Below, one piece after another: positions 36,736 through 45,255 of a stretch of 64,000 nucleotides of DNA (its first letter is position 1; the number at the start of each line of letters is the position of its first letter). Under the pieces are notes generated by a model. That model did no database searches, was not told the DNA's origin, and was given only the letters and a program-made list of their open reading frames with translations. The translations under genes were made by a program, and so were the position numbers. The DNA is from an uncultured Paracoccaceae bacterium (GTDB taxonomy: Bacteria > Pseudomonadota > Alphaproteobacteria > Rhodobacterales > Rhodobacteraceae), in assembly GCA_943787785.1 (NCBI GenBank), contig CALSNT010000004.1, forward strand, positions 1-64,000, in the 5' to 3' direction.

Positions 36736-37728
36736 ATGAAACGAGCCCAAGATGCATCGTTCACTGCAGCAGAGCGCGAAATTCTTGAGTTTCTGCATTC
36801 TGAACAGGACAGCTATTACCGTGGCGATTTCGACGCTTTCATCAAGCACTGGCACCATGGCCCCGAAGTCCGACGGGTTCTGAGTGGTCCACATGTGGGC
36901 ACACGCGTCCACGTCGGATGGGATGCATTGCTGCCAAGGTTCAAGGAAGGTATGCGCCAATTCCTGCAGAACTATGATGCACAGAATTTGCTGCGCTGGG
37001 ACAACATTCAGATCCAAGTGTCCGGTGATTTGGCATGGATCTACTACGACTTGGTGACCCTCAGTCACGAACCCGGGATGCACGTGGCGCCGTTCTCGCA
37101 CGAAACCAAGATCGTTCAGCGGTTCGATGGCGCATGGAAGATTGTCGGGCTGTTTGTGGCCGCCCCGGGCATCGGAAGGGAGGATGCGCCTCGGATCGAG
37201 CTTGACGCGCAAGGCCATTTGGTTGGGCTTAATAATCTTGCCAGCGAGCGGCTGCCCGGACACCCCGGGCTTACCATTTCTGGTCGTCGCCCGAGATGCA
37301 AAAACAGGGCCTTTGACGCCGGCCTGCAAGCGGCCATCAAGCATTGCAGACAACGCCTCGCGACAAACCTTCCGCGCGGCTTTCTGAATGAACAGGCCCA
37401 GGTAGTGCCGTTGGGCGAAGACGAAGCAGGCCAACCGATTTTCTGCTGGGTTGTCAGCGAACAGGAACGGGTGCTGATTTCGTTTGATGACAAGGCTCTT
37501 CTGCGTACCAGAATGGAAAAAGCCGGCGACAGTTTTGGTCTATCACCCGCCCAGCAAAACCTGGCCGTGTTGTTTGCGGCAGGCAAAGACTTGGCAAACG
37601 CGGCGGCAACCCTCGGGGTGTCGATCAATACAGTACGTACGCAAGTTCGACGGATGTTTGAAAAGACCCAAACCCACAATCAGGCGGCGTTGGTGTCGCG
37701 CCTGCTTAATGTGATGGGTCCGGAATGA
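36736..37728 (+). CDS. LuxR-type regulator with an N-terminal NTF2/SnoaL-like domain
   Basis: A 330-residue protein joining two modules. Residues about 10-145 have the SnoaL/NTF2-like pattern: EILEFLHSEQDSYYRGDFDAFIKHWHHGPEV, then VHVGWDALLPRF, DLAWIYYDLVTLS and ETKIVQRFDGAWKIVGLFVA (in parts), a fold that usually binds a small ligand. The last 60 residues form a LuxR-type helix-turn-helix (LSPAQQNLAVLFAAGKDLANAAATLG with VSINTVRTQVRRMFEKT). The middle part (about 175-255) is unassigned and may be a PAS-like sensor linker. Probably a one-component transcription factor. Its target is unknown; it converges on the SH3/COG3650 gene. Confidence 0.8.
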   Translation: MKRAQDASFTAAEREILEFLHSEQDSYYRGDFDAFIKHWHHGPEVRRVLSGPHVGTRVHVGWDALLPRFKEGMRQFLQNYDAQNLLRWDNIQIQVSGDLAWIYYDLVTLSHEPGMHVAPFSHETKIVQRFDGAWKIVGLFVAAPGIGREDAPRIELDAQGHLVGLNNLASERLPGHPGLTISGRRPRCKNRAFDAGLQAAIKHCRQRLATNLPRGFLNEQAQVVPLGEDEAGQPIFCWVVSEQERVLISFDDKALLRTRMEKAGDSFGLSPAQQNLAVLFAAGKDLANAAATLGVSINTVRTQVRRMFEKTQTHNQAALVSRLLNVMGPE

Positions 37729-37748
37729 TTGGCCGAATTTGTTGCTGG

Positions 37749-38351
37749 TCAGGGTGCCTGCATCGTGCAGCAGCCCGATAACAACCCAACCGAGGCCCCT
37801 TTGTGGCGTACCGTGTGCATCGAAAACCCATACAAACGATCAGACATGCCGTCCGAGCACTGACCCCGGGCCACTACACCGGATGAGCGCAACGTCGAAA
37901 AGCCGTAGGCATTGCTTCCGATGTTGCTGCTGGGGCCGGTCCAATCGACTGGGTCGGTTATCAGACTCTCATCCGGGGAGCGATATCCCAGGGTGCCGCT
38001 GTCGAACTGCATGGTCCAAAATGGCTCTGTGCCCACGCACCATAGGCGGGTCGGGAAGAGCGAAGCGTCGTGGCCCGGTTGGCGACGCAGAAAATTCATC
38101 GACGTCCAGCCGGTCCATTCGCCTCGACTGACCAGCCCCCAACGGCGCGCGTCATTTACCCGCAGAACTTCGACGCCGGTTTCATTCCAGCGCAACTCTC
38201 CGACAATAGGATGGTTTGTCCCCGTTCCGGCACGTACGTTCAAAACATCATCTGATCGCACGTCCACCACATCGTAAAGTGCCGGGAAATCTTGTGCATG
38301 TGCAGCGAGTATGGACGCGAGCACCATCGTGGCCGCAACTATCAGCCTCAT
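37749..38351 (-). CDS. Exported SH3-like/COG3650 protein
   Basis: A 200-residue protein with signal peptide MRLIVAATMVLASILAAHAQ. An SH3b domain follows (VVDVRSDDVLNVRAGTGTNHPIVGELRWNETGVEVL and WGLVSRGEWTGWTSMNFLRRQ, in parts). The C-terminal part begins LWCVGTEPFWTMQF, the CxGTEPFW motif of COG3650-like domains, and ends in a Cys-rich CCTMQAP. ATG 38351 overlaps the permease stop (ATGA) and has GGGGAG about 9 nt upstream, so it was translated with the export permease. A periplasmic role in envelope or capsule assembly is inference from that coupling. Confidence 0.85.
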   Translation of the reverse strand: MRLIVAATMVLASILAAHAQDFPALYDVVDVRSDDVLNVRAGTGTNHPIVGELRWNETGVEVLRVNDARRWGLVSRGEWTGWTSMNFLRRQPGHDASLFPTRLWCVGTEPFWTMQFDSGTLGYRSPDESLITDPVDWTGPSSNIGSNAYGFSTLRSSGVVARGQCSDGMSDRLYGFSMHTVRHKGASVGLLSGCCTMQAP

Positions 38352-39046
38352 CGTTTCGCTCCCCAACTTACCGAAATTCTCTGACGAGAATAGAATTCGC
38401 CCATCAGGCCAATCATCAGCAGGCCAATCGACAACAAGAGGGCGTACTTGATCGACGTATTATGCGGGAAATAATTGTCAAAAACAAAACCGCGAGATTG
38501 ATCTATTGTATGGAACAACGGATTCCAGTCAAACATGGCGATCATGTATGCTGGCAATTGATTGGCGACGAACATCTTTCCCGAAGCAATCATGTTGATG
38601 CGGATATATACTCGGGTGATCACCGCCACGAAATCGGGAATCCACGGACTGAGGGCCAGCAAAACCATGCCTGCCGCCGCGCCGGAAAACCACGCTAAAA
38701 GAAACATTCCCAGCGCACCGATCGGGTCATCTATAACTATTGGTGTCCAAAGGGTGTGATAGACGAAAAGCGCAACCGCCATCGAAAGAATCTGAAGATA
38801 CAAAGCTCCCAATGCGGCGGACGTGATTGAGATGGCGGTGGTCATCGGAGCGTGCTGCATGATCCCCGAGACCGCTCCTGCTGCCCCCGAGACCGCGCGG
38901 AACGTCTTGATATGGGCCATGTAAAACATCACACCCGAAAGCAAAAATAGAAAAAAGTCGCCCCGCAAAACCGTCGAACGCAGTCCTAAGACCGTGAACA
39001 TCAGGATGAATGCACCCATTAGCACCGCAATCTGCAGTAGATTGAG
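38348..39046 (-). pseudogene. 3' part of polysaccharide-export ABC permease split by an IS
   Basis: After the IS end the frame continues LNLLQIAVLMGAFILMFTVLG and holds the C-terminal five to six membrane helices of a Wzm/KpsM-type ABC-2 permease. Motifs include FFLFLLSGVMFYMAHIKTFRAV, MLAWFSGAAAGM-like segments and YMIAMFDWNPLFHTIDQSRGF; a WNP-like loop before the last helix is typical of this family. It ends FYSRQRISVSWGAKR. The N-terminus lies beyond the IS at 40715-40842. Joining the two parts with one TTGAG copy gives an uninterrupted 273-residue protein, normal for the family. Loss of function is expected, since both parts are needed. Confidence 0.9.
39042..39046. repeat. Target-site duplication TTGAG, left copy
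   Basis: Direct repeat of 40715-40719 flanking IS copy 2; excision of the element plus one copy restores the permease frame exactly. Confidence 0.9.
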
Positions 39047-40714
39047 CCGACATTCCCCAAGTGGCCTGCCTTCTGACGTGAAGATCGCCTGACTGCGCCA
39101 ACTGGTCAAGCGCTTTCCGCCCCGAGCGGGGTCTGTGGTCGCGCAAACGCCCGAAGTTGGGCGAATCGGCCCGTAAACCCGCAGCATCCCGGCCCGGCGG
39201 CGGTGTTTTTCAGCGCATCGGGCAGACTTGTCCTGCCGCTTTCGTTCAGTTTTGGCTTGGATCGCGGTCACGCGCATAGCGGTGGCGCTCGCAATCGTCG
39301 GATGGCGGCGAGGATGGCGCGCACCATCGGGCCGGTGACGGCCACCTCTGCCAGTTGGCAGGTGATGGCGCGGGCGTGGCGGACGACGCGGGCCCCGATC
39401 TTGATCAGTTTGAGTTGCAGGCTGGACAGCGACCATTGGGCCATTTCCTCGGGCAGTTCGATGCAGCGCAGGAAGGTGGCCAGGTTGTAGGCCAGTGCGT
39501 GCAATTGCAGCCGGACTTCGTTGTCGCGGAACTTCCTGCACGACAGCCGTGTCCAGTGGAAGGCGTATTTGCCCTCCTTGATATGCTGCTCGGCCGTGCC
39601 GCGCTGGTTGTAGAACCGAACCACCCAGTCCGGTTCCATCGGCAAGTTGGTGACGATGAAACCGACGCGGGGAAACAGCTCGCCTGGGTGCCATTCGATC
39701 TTGGCAATGATGCGGCGCTCCTTGTCCCAAGACGCCGCCTGATACTCGAAGTCCTCGAAGAACCGCTTGACCTTGGTCAGCGACGGTCGCCCCACCGGCC
39801 GGGTCAGCCGATGGGCGATCTTCTCGCGCAGGACGTTGTTGGCGGGCAGCCGGATGGCGTAGAAATAGACCGCATCTTCCAGCCGCGCATAGATCGCGGG
39901 GATCGCATAGGCGGCGTCGGCACGAAAGAACCGCAGGATGTCACGTTTGGCATACCGGGCGATCACCGGGTCGAGGACGTCCCGCCAGCCGTCGGCACTG
40001 TGGACGTTGCCATGGCGCAGGGCGCAGCGTTCCAGCATGCCGAACTGGTTGAACAGGAAGTTCGGGTGATAACAGGTGCAGTCGAAATGCCCGTTCCAGG
40101 CGGACCCTTCCTGGTCGCCATGGGTCGGGCTGACCGAGCTGTCCATGTCCAGCACGATATACTTTAACCCGTTGCGGTCATGAAACCGGTCGATCCATTG
40201 CCCGTTCAGATCGGACAGCGCTTCACGGTTCTCGGACATGGCCAGCATCTCGGTCTCGAAACGCCCCATCTGCGAGGCTGAGGCCGCTTGCGCATCGACA
40301 GCCCGACCACCAACAACCTGACGCATCACGGGATCAAGCGCGAGACGGTCGGCATCGTTGACGTCCTCGTATCCGGCCAGCCGCCCGAACACTGACTGCC
40401 GGAACAGCCCGTCAAGCCGATGGACGGTGTTCTTGCCCGTGCGGTTGTCGCGCAGCGCCTCTGACGCAAGGCCAGACAGCCCAAGCGCGTCATCGAGCTC
40501 GCGCATCACCAGCAAACCGCCGTCCGAACTGATCTGCGCGCCCCGAAACTCCAGCCGCACCCGACGGTCAAAATCAACCCGATCACCCCGATCCAAACTT
40601 GCACCCTCCGGGTGATCCATAGAACACGCCCATAACAGCCAACAACACTATGATTTATATAGAAAATAACGAGATCAGGACAGCGAAATCAAAGATTTAC
40701 TTGGGGAATGCGGG
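39047..40714 (-). mobile_element. IS1380-family element, copy 2 (intact), inserted in an export permease
   Basis: A 1668-bp element with 16-bp imperfect terminal repeats. The left end is CCGACATTCCCCAAGT and the right end, read inward, CCCGCATTCCCCAAGT (14 of 16 identical). It is flanked by the 5-bp direct target duplication TTGAG at 39042-39046 and 40715-40719. It carries one intact transposase. The clean duplication and intact gene indicate a fairly recent insertion that could still be mobile. Confidence 0.95.
39268..40620 (-). CDS. IS1380-family transposase, intact
   Basis: A 450-residue DDE transposase that moves the surrounding element. Catalytic candidates are Asp in VLDMDSSVSPTHGDQEG, Asp in FFRADAAYAIPAIYARL and Glu in RGTAEQHIKEGKYAFHW. 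RRIIAKIEWHPGELFPRVGFIVTNLP lies between the last two. ATG 40620 begins MDHPEGASLDRGD. The C-terminal helix is basic (AILAAIRRLRAP). It is in one frame where copy 1 is broken by an extra A. Confidence 0.95.
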   Translation of the reverse strand: MDHPEGASLDRGDRVDFDRRVRLEFRGAQISSDGGLLVMRELDDALGLSGLASEALRDNRTGKNTVHRLDGLFRQSVFGRLAGYEDVNDADRLALDPVMRQVVGGRAVDAQAASASQMGRFETEMLAMSENREALSDLNGQWIDRFHDRNGLKYIVLDMDSSVSPTHGDQEGSAWNGHFDCTCYHPNFLFNQFGMLERCALRHGNVHSADGWRDVLDPVIARYAKRDILRFFRADAAYAIPAIYARLEDAVYFYAIRLPANNVLREKIAHRLTRPVGRPSLTKVKRFFEDFEYQAASWDKERRIIAKIEWHPGELFPRVGFIVTNLPMEPDWVVRFYNQRGTAEQHIKEGKYAFHWTRLSCRKFRDNEVRLQLHALAYNLATFLRCIELPEEMAQWSLSSLQLKLIKIGARVVRHARAITCQLAEVAVTGPMVRAILAAIRRLRAPPLCA

Positions 40715-40842
40715 TTGAGAGCCAGGGCGATAAAAGCGTTGTTGTGGCTGCTGCGTATCGATCGGACCGTGGCGTGAAAAATCAGCTCGACGATCATCAT
40801 TGCCGAGATGAAACTGTTTTGGGCTTGCCGACGCTCGAACAT
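40715..40842 (-). pseudogene. 5' part of the IS-split export ABC permease
   Basis: ATG 40842 (AGGA about 7 nt upstream) begins MFERRQAQNSFISAMM and reads IVELIFHATVRSIRSSHNNAF then IALAL before meeting the IS right end. The amphipathic N-terminus and the start of helix 1 match the usual Wzm/KpsM beginning. In this fragment 42 residues are encoded; the rest is at 38348-39046. It is divergent from cysQ, and its promoter would share the 130-bp gap. Confidence 0.88.
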
Positions 40843-40980
40843 GGCGGTTCCTGATAGGTGGGTACGTGGCTCGGTTCCGATATGTCAGGGAAACCTTGCC
40901 GAGAAGTTGCATGCTAATCATAAGGGACGGGCCTCGACCGCACAATCCGTGTTGCTCTGGGCTATGGAGGATGCGTGCGG

Positions 40981-41778
40981 ATGGATCTGGAAAAGTTGGA
41001 ACGAACTATGCGTAGCTCGGCCTTGGAGGCCGGTGCCAAGATTATGGAAATCTACGATGGCGGCGACCTTGGATTGCGTGTCAAGTCGGATTCAAGCCCT
41101 GTGACGCTGGCTGATGAGGCTGCCGATGAATTGATTTCTGTAAGGATCGCACAGGACTTTCCGGACGCTGCCGTTGTCACCGAAGAACAATCCGCCAGTC
41201 ATTCCGTTTCAGCTGACCGTTTCCTGATCGTCGACCCGCTTGATGGTACCAAGGAATTCATCCAGCGACGTGGCGATTTCACAGTCAATATCGCCCTGGT
41301 CGAAGGAGGCGTTCCAGTGCGCGGCGTCGTTTACGCACCTGCCAAGGGGCGTTTGTTTTACACGAAGGCGGACGGCCAATCGGTCGAGGAATTTGGGCCG
41401 TTCGGCGATGAAGTCGGGACAACCCAACCAATCAGCGTGGCGTCGCCCGATCGCGAGGCATTGCGGGTTGTCGCCTCCAAATCGCACCGTGATGCGGCAA
41501 CGGACGCCTATATCGATGGGTACTCTGTCGCAGATATGAAAAGCGCCGGTTCTTCGCTTAAATTTTGCCTGGTTGCGACCGGTGAAGCCGACCTCTACCC
41601 AAGGCTTGGGCGCACTATGGAGTGGGACACCGCCGCCGGACACGCTGTACTGGCAGGGGCCGGCGGACATGTCGTGCGGTTTGGCGACCACAATCCGCTG
41701 ACCTACGGCAAACCCGGATACGAGAACCCGTTCTTTATCGCTTACGCACCCGGAGTTACGCTGACCAAACCCGCATGA
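40981..41778 (+). CDS. cysQ: 3'(2'),5'-bisphosphate nucleotidase
   Basis: A 265-residue inositol-monophosphatase-fold enzyme that hydrolyses PAP (3'-phosphoadenosine 5'-phosphate) to AMP. Metal-binding motifs: SDSSPVTLADEAADE with VVTEEQ, DPLDGTKEFIQRRGDFTVNIALVE (in parts; DPLDGTKEF is the CysQ signature), and EWDTAAGHAVLAGAGG near the end. ATG 40981 is 10 nt after GGAGG; GTG 40975 is a close alternative. It opens the glycan operon that ends in a sulfotransferase, whose by-product is PAP, so recycling of PAP is its likely task here. Overlaps the next gene (ATGA). Confidence 0.93.
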   Translation: MDLEKLERTMRSSALEAGAKIMEIYDGGDLGLRVKSDSSPVTLADEAADELISVRIAQDFPDAAVVTEEQSASHSVSADRFLIVDPLDGTKEFIQRRGDFTVNIALVEGGVPVRGVVYAPAKGRLFYTKADGQSVEEFGPFGDEVGTTQPISVASPDREALRVVASKSHRDAATDAYIDGYSVADMKSAGSSLKFCLVATGEADLYPRLGRTMEWDTAAGHAVLAGAGGHVVRFGDHNPLTYGKPGYENPFFIAYAPGVTLTKPA

Positions 41779-42695
41779 AGGAACTGACCGTCAGCATTGT
41801 CGTCGTCAGTCGGGGCCGACCAGAGGCATTGCATCGCTGCCTGCTGGGTATTTCGCAGCTGTTCTATCACCCGTTTGAAGTGGTGGTGGTCGCCGATGCA
41901 CAAGGCTGTGCCGCAGCGTCGCAATACGCCAGACACATTAAATTAGTCACCTTCGACCAAGCCAATATCTCGGCCGCGCGCAACGTCGGGCTGGATCATG
42001 CGGGCGGGCAGATCGTGGCATTCATTGATGACGATGCGGTGCCGGAACCTTCGTGGTTGGATCATTTGATTGCGCCGTTTTCACGGACTTCTGTAGATGC
42101 AGCAGGAGGCTGGGTGAGGGGTCGCAATGGCATCTCCTTCCAGAACCAAAGCCGATCCGTGGATCCGAACGGAAATCAAGTTTCAATCGTGCATCCTGGA
42201 CCTGACCCCCTTGTTCTTCAGGGGTCAATCCAGGTCGCCCCTCGAACCGAGGGAACGAATATGGCGTGGCGGCGCAGCGTTCTCGCCGATCTTGGCGGTT
42301 TCAACGCAGCTTATCGGTATTTCCTGGACGAAACGGACCTAAACGTGCGGCTGGCGCGCCACGGAGGGACGACGGCACTCGTTCCGTTGGCTCAGGTCCA
42401 TCATGGCTACAGTGCGTCGGCCCGGCGTCGAAATGACCGTGTGCCCACCGATCTGTTCGATATTGGTGCAAGCTGGTCGGTGTTTTTTGAACGCTACTCT
42501 GAAAATCCAATTGCAGCCTTAGACGCCGCTCGGGCGGCAGAACATGCACGCATGATCCGCTATGCCGTACGAGGCGACGTTTGGCCGTCTGCAGTGCGTG
42601 CTCGGCTGGCGGAATTCGATGCTGGGGTTGCTGATGGCCGCAGATATGCAGACGCATTCTGGACGCCCAAAGGTGCGCCAATCTTTCAGCCTTAG
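41775..42695 (+). CDS. Family 2 glycosyltransferase
   Basis: A 306-residue GT-A enzyme. The N-terminus has VSIVVVSRGRPEALHRCLLGIS for nucleotide-sugar binding. NISAARNVGLDHAGGQIVAFIDDDAVPEPSWL (in parts) carries the DDD metal site (about residues 86-88). The acceptor-side motif FLDETDLNVRLARHGG gives the ED-like catalytic region. A soluble or peripherally attached cytoplasmic enzyme is expected; no membrane helix is seen. ATG 41775 overlaps the cysQ stop. It probably adds one sugar of the surface glycan; donor and acceptor are unknown. Confidence 0.92.
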   Translation: MKELTVSIVVVSRGRPEALHRCLLGISQLFYHPFEVVVVADAQGCAAASQYARHIKLVTFDQANISAARNVGLDHAGGQIVAFIDDDAVPEPSWLDHLIAPFSRTSVDAAGGWVRGRNGISFQNQSRSVDPNGNQVSIVHPGPDPLVLQGSIQVAPRTEGTNMAWRRSVLADLGGFNAAYRYFLDETDLNVRLARHGGTTALVPLAQVHHGYSASARRRNDRVPTDLFDIGASWSVFFERYSENPIAALDAARAAEHARMIRYAVRGDVWPSAVRARLAEFDAGVADGRRYADAFWTPKGAPIFQP

Positions 42696-42782
42696 TTTGA
42701 TACGCCTCCGAACAGATCGTCGGTCGCGTTTGCGTCCGGTCTACGCCATTGGCGCGCGGCGAAGAGGAAGGTAGATCACGCA

Positions 42783-43013
42783 TTGACCGAAAAAAGCCGG
42801 GTTACTCTGTACCGGTTTTCACCGACCACGCTTTTTCATCAGGTCGAGTTTACGCGCGCCGGATACTGGCTGCACACCGGCGGTATCTGGGGCCGTTCGG
42901 ATCGCGACATGCCGGTAGTGTCACGATGGACGCGCCGAAGCCGGGCGGTCCACGAAGTGGCTAAAGTATCAGCCTTGCGCGGAATAACAGCCACGCATTT
43001 CATCGATACTTGA
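42783..43013 (+). CDS. Hypothetical 76-residue protein
   Basis: A TTG-initiated frame (RVTLYRFSPTTLFHQVEFTRAG then YWLHTGGIWGRSDRD and a basic C-terminal half) lies in the 408-bp gap between the GT2 and galU genes. Third positions are GC-rich like the neighbours, which favours coding. The start is weak (GGAAGG about 11 nt upstream) and no family is recognised. It could be a remnant of a larger envelope gene. Confidence 0.35.
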   Translation: MTEKSRVTLYRFSPTTLFHQVEFTRAGYWLHTGGIWGRSDRDMPVVSRWTRRSRAVHEVAKVSALRGITATHFIDT

Positions 43014-43102
43014 TCTCAGTTTATCCTAACCTTAACCGAAAACAGCAGTTTGTAAGTTGACCCGATCATTCATGGCTTGGAATGGTCAGTAGGGAAGTTC
43101 GC

Positions 43103-43987
43103 ATGGCGCGCAAAATCACCAAGGCAATTTTTCCTGTCGCGGGAATGGGCACTCGGTTCTTGCCCGCCACCAAGTCGATTCCGAAGGAGATGATGACGCT
43201 GGTTGATCGGCCGCTTGTTCAATACGCCATCGACGAAGCCCGCGCTGCCGGAATTAAAGAGTTTATCTTTGTCACCGCGCGCGGGAAATCTGCATTGGAA
43301 GACTATTTCGATCATGCGCCCGAGCTTGAGCGCGCCCTGCGCAAAGCCGGAAAGGATGAACAGCTTGAGCTTTTGAAGACAACAAATATAGAAAGCGGTG
43401 GCATTGCTTACTTGCGTCAACACCGCGCTATGGGGCTGGGCCATGCCGTCTGGTGCGCCCGCCGGTTGATCGCGGACGAACCTTTCGCCGTGATGCTACC
43501 TGACGACGTGATTTCCGGCGATGTTCCCTGCCTGCAACAGATGGTTGAGGCGCATGAAGAGGTCGGCGGCTCGATGGTGGCGACGATGGATGTGCCGCGC
43601 GAAATGACGGGAAGCTACGGCATTCTCGATGTGGCGGACGCTAGCACTGATCTGGTGGCCGCACGCGGTATGGTGGAAAAGCCGGACCCGCTTAGCGCGC
43701 CCTCAACCCTTGCGGTCATCGGGCGCTATATTCTGACACCGTCGGTGCTGAAGAATCTTGACGCCAAGAAGCCGGGATCTGGCGGGGAAATTCAACTAAC
43801 TGACGCCATTGCCGAGGAAATCCGCGAAGGTCGCCCTGTACACGGATTGCGATTTACCGGGCAGCGGTTCGACTGCGGTTCGAAAGCGGGGTTTTTGCAG
43901 GCCACCGTTGCCTTCGGGCTGGCCCGCGAAGGGCTGCGGGACGAGTTCGGCGCCTTCCTGAAGCAGCTCACCGCCAACGCTGGATAG
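43103..43987 (+). CDS. galU: UTP-glucose-1-phosphate uridylyltransferase
   Basis: A 294-residue enzyme making UDP-glucose from UTP and glucose 1-phosphate. The nucleotide-binding signature is FPVAGMGTRFLPATKSIPKEM (about 9-29, slightly shortened as GMGTRFLPATKSIPKEM). VDRPLVQYAIDEA, MLPDDVISG, MVEKPDP and GEIQLTDAI are the expected further motifs. ATG 43103 has GGGAAG about 6 nt upstream. It supplies activated sugar to the neighbouring glycosyltransferases. The next gene starts 5 bp after its stop. Confidence 0.96.
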   Translation: MARKITKAIFPVAGMGTRFLPATKSIPKEMMTLVDRPLVQYAIDEARAAGIKEFIFVTARGKSALEDYFDHAPELERALRKAGKDEQLELLKTTNIESGGIAYLRQHRAMGLGHAVWCARRLIADEPFAVMLPDDVISGDVPCLQQMVEAHEEVGGSMVATMDVPREMTGSYGILDVADASTDLVAARGMVEKPDPLSAPSTLAVIGRYILTPSVLKNLDAKKPGSGGEIQLTDAIAEEIREGRPVHGLRFTGQRFDCGSKAGFLQATVAFGLAREGLRDEFGAFLKQLTANAG

Positions 43988-43991
43988 GCGC

Positions 43992-45227
43992 ATGGCCGCA
44001 AAGCCTCCGCCGATGCCAGTTGCGCCGTTACTACCGATTTGCCTGGACCTGACGCGGCTTGCACGCCGGGTCGGCCACGGTCCCCCGACCGGTATCGATC
44101 GGGTGGATCAGGCCTATTTTACAGAGTTTCTGGGGTCAGAGGCGGAGCTGTTTGGGCTCATTAGAACGAAGCTAGGGTTTCTTTTGCTGGACCGTGGCGG
44201 AATGGAAGCTGCGTGTGACGCCTTGTTGGTCAGCGTCGGCGACCCGGAAGGCATGAATGAAGGCCACGCGGCCAAACGCCGTGCAGTGCGCAAGAAAGTC
44301 CTGCGGCTCCTGCGTAGTCTCGCCATTGCGCGCACGCCGCGATGGGGCGTTGCACGGATGATCTGCCAACACTTGCCTGCGAACCTGCGATATTTGAATC
44401 TCGGCCATGCCAACCTCGAGCGCTCCATCGTTGGCGCGGTCCGCTCCTTGTCTGGCGGGCGCGCCATTGCAATGATTCATGACACGATCCCGCTGGATCG
44501 GCCCGACACGATTGTCCCTAAGTCTGCCGTGGGATTTCGTCGCACGATGGGCGCAGCCCTTGCCTGCGACCTGCTCCTTGCAAACTCGGACCAGACCCGT
44601 GCGGATATCTTGCGTTTTGGAGGCAAGCGAACTCCGCCCGTCGAAGTGCTTGCGCTGGGCATGACATCTCGATTGCGCCGCACGAACGATGAACCTGATC
44701 CAGCGGACCCATCCATCTTCGTGATGCTGGGCACTATCGAACCACGCAAGAACCACGCGTTGATGCTGGCTGTCTGGCAGCATTTTCATGACACCCGTCC
44801 ACCAGACGACATTCCCCATCTGGTCATCGTGGGCGGGCGCGGCTGGGAGAACAAGGACGTGTTCGAAACTCTCGATAACGCCCCTTTCATGGGGCGCACC
44901 GTGCATGAGGCGGGTCGTCTTGATGACACCGAGCTTTCTGGAATCTTGTCACGCGCCACCGCGCTACTTTTTCCGTCGCTTGCTGAGGGCTACGGTCTGC
45001 CGCCGATGGAAGCAGCGGCGATTGGCCTGCCTGTTATCAGCGCCGACTTGGCACCGGTGCGCGCAATCCTCGGCGACTATCCCGTTTACGTCGACACCGG
45101 CGATATGCAACAATGGACGAACGCCATAGATCACATGGTTGCTACAGGCAGATCGAGCGCATGGAAACAGCCGCCTCCGCTTCCTACGTGGGAGTCTCAC
45201 TTCCGCCAGCTTCGGGCGCTGTTGTGA
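43992..45227 (+). CDS. GT4-type (family 1) glycosyltransferase
   Basis: A 411-residue GT-B enzyme. The N-terminal half contains CLDLTRLARRVGHGPPTGIDRVD, typical of surface-polysaccharide transferases that begin with a TGIDR motif, and AMIHDTIPLDRPD. The C-terminal nucleotide-sugar domain carries VMLGTIEPRKNHALML (about 243-258) and FPSLAEGYGLPPMEAAAIGLPVI with the E-x7-E motif (about 335-357). Retaining transfer to a glycan acceptor is expected; the sugar is unknown. Translated just after galU. Confidence 0.92.
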   Translation: MAAKPPPMPVAPLLPICLDLTRLARRVGHGPPTGIDRVDQAYFTEFLGSEAELFGLIRTKLGFLLLDRGGMEAACDALLVSVGDPEGMNEGHAAKRRAVRKKVLRLLRSLAIARTPRWGVARMICQHLPANLRYLNLGHANLERSIVGAVRSLSGGRAIAMIHDTIPLDRPDTIVPKSAVGFRRTMGAALACDLLLANSDQTRADILRFGGKRTPPVEVLALGMTSRLRRTNDEPDPADPSIFVMLGTIEPRKNHALMLAVWQHFHDTRPPDDIPHLVIVGGRGWENKDVFETLDNAPFMGRTVHEAGRLDDTELSGILSRATALLFPSLAEGYGLPPMEAAAIGLPVISADLAPVRAILGDYPVYVDTGDMQQWTNAIDHMVATGRSSAWKQPPPLPTWESHFRQLRALL

Positions 45228-45255
45228 TTGCGTCGTGTGAAACACGGAACGGGCG

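Noticed and set aside
38348-39730. A single 460-codon protein across the IS end
   Set aside because: Its first half is an out-of-frame reading of the transposase; only the part after the IS end is permease.
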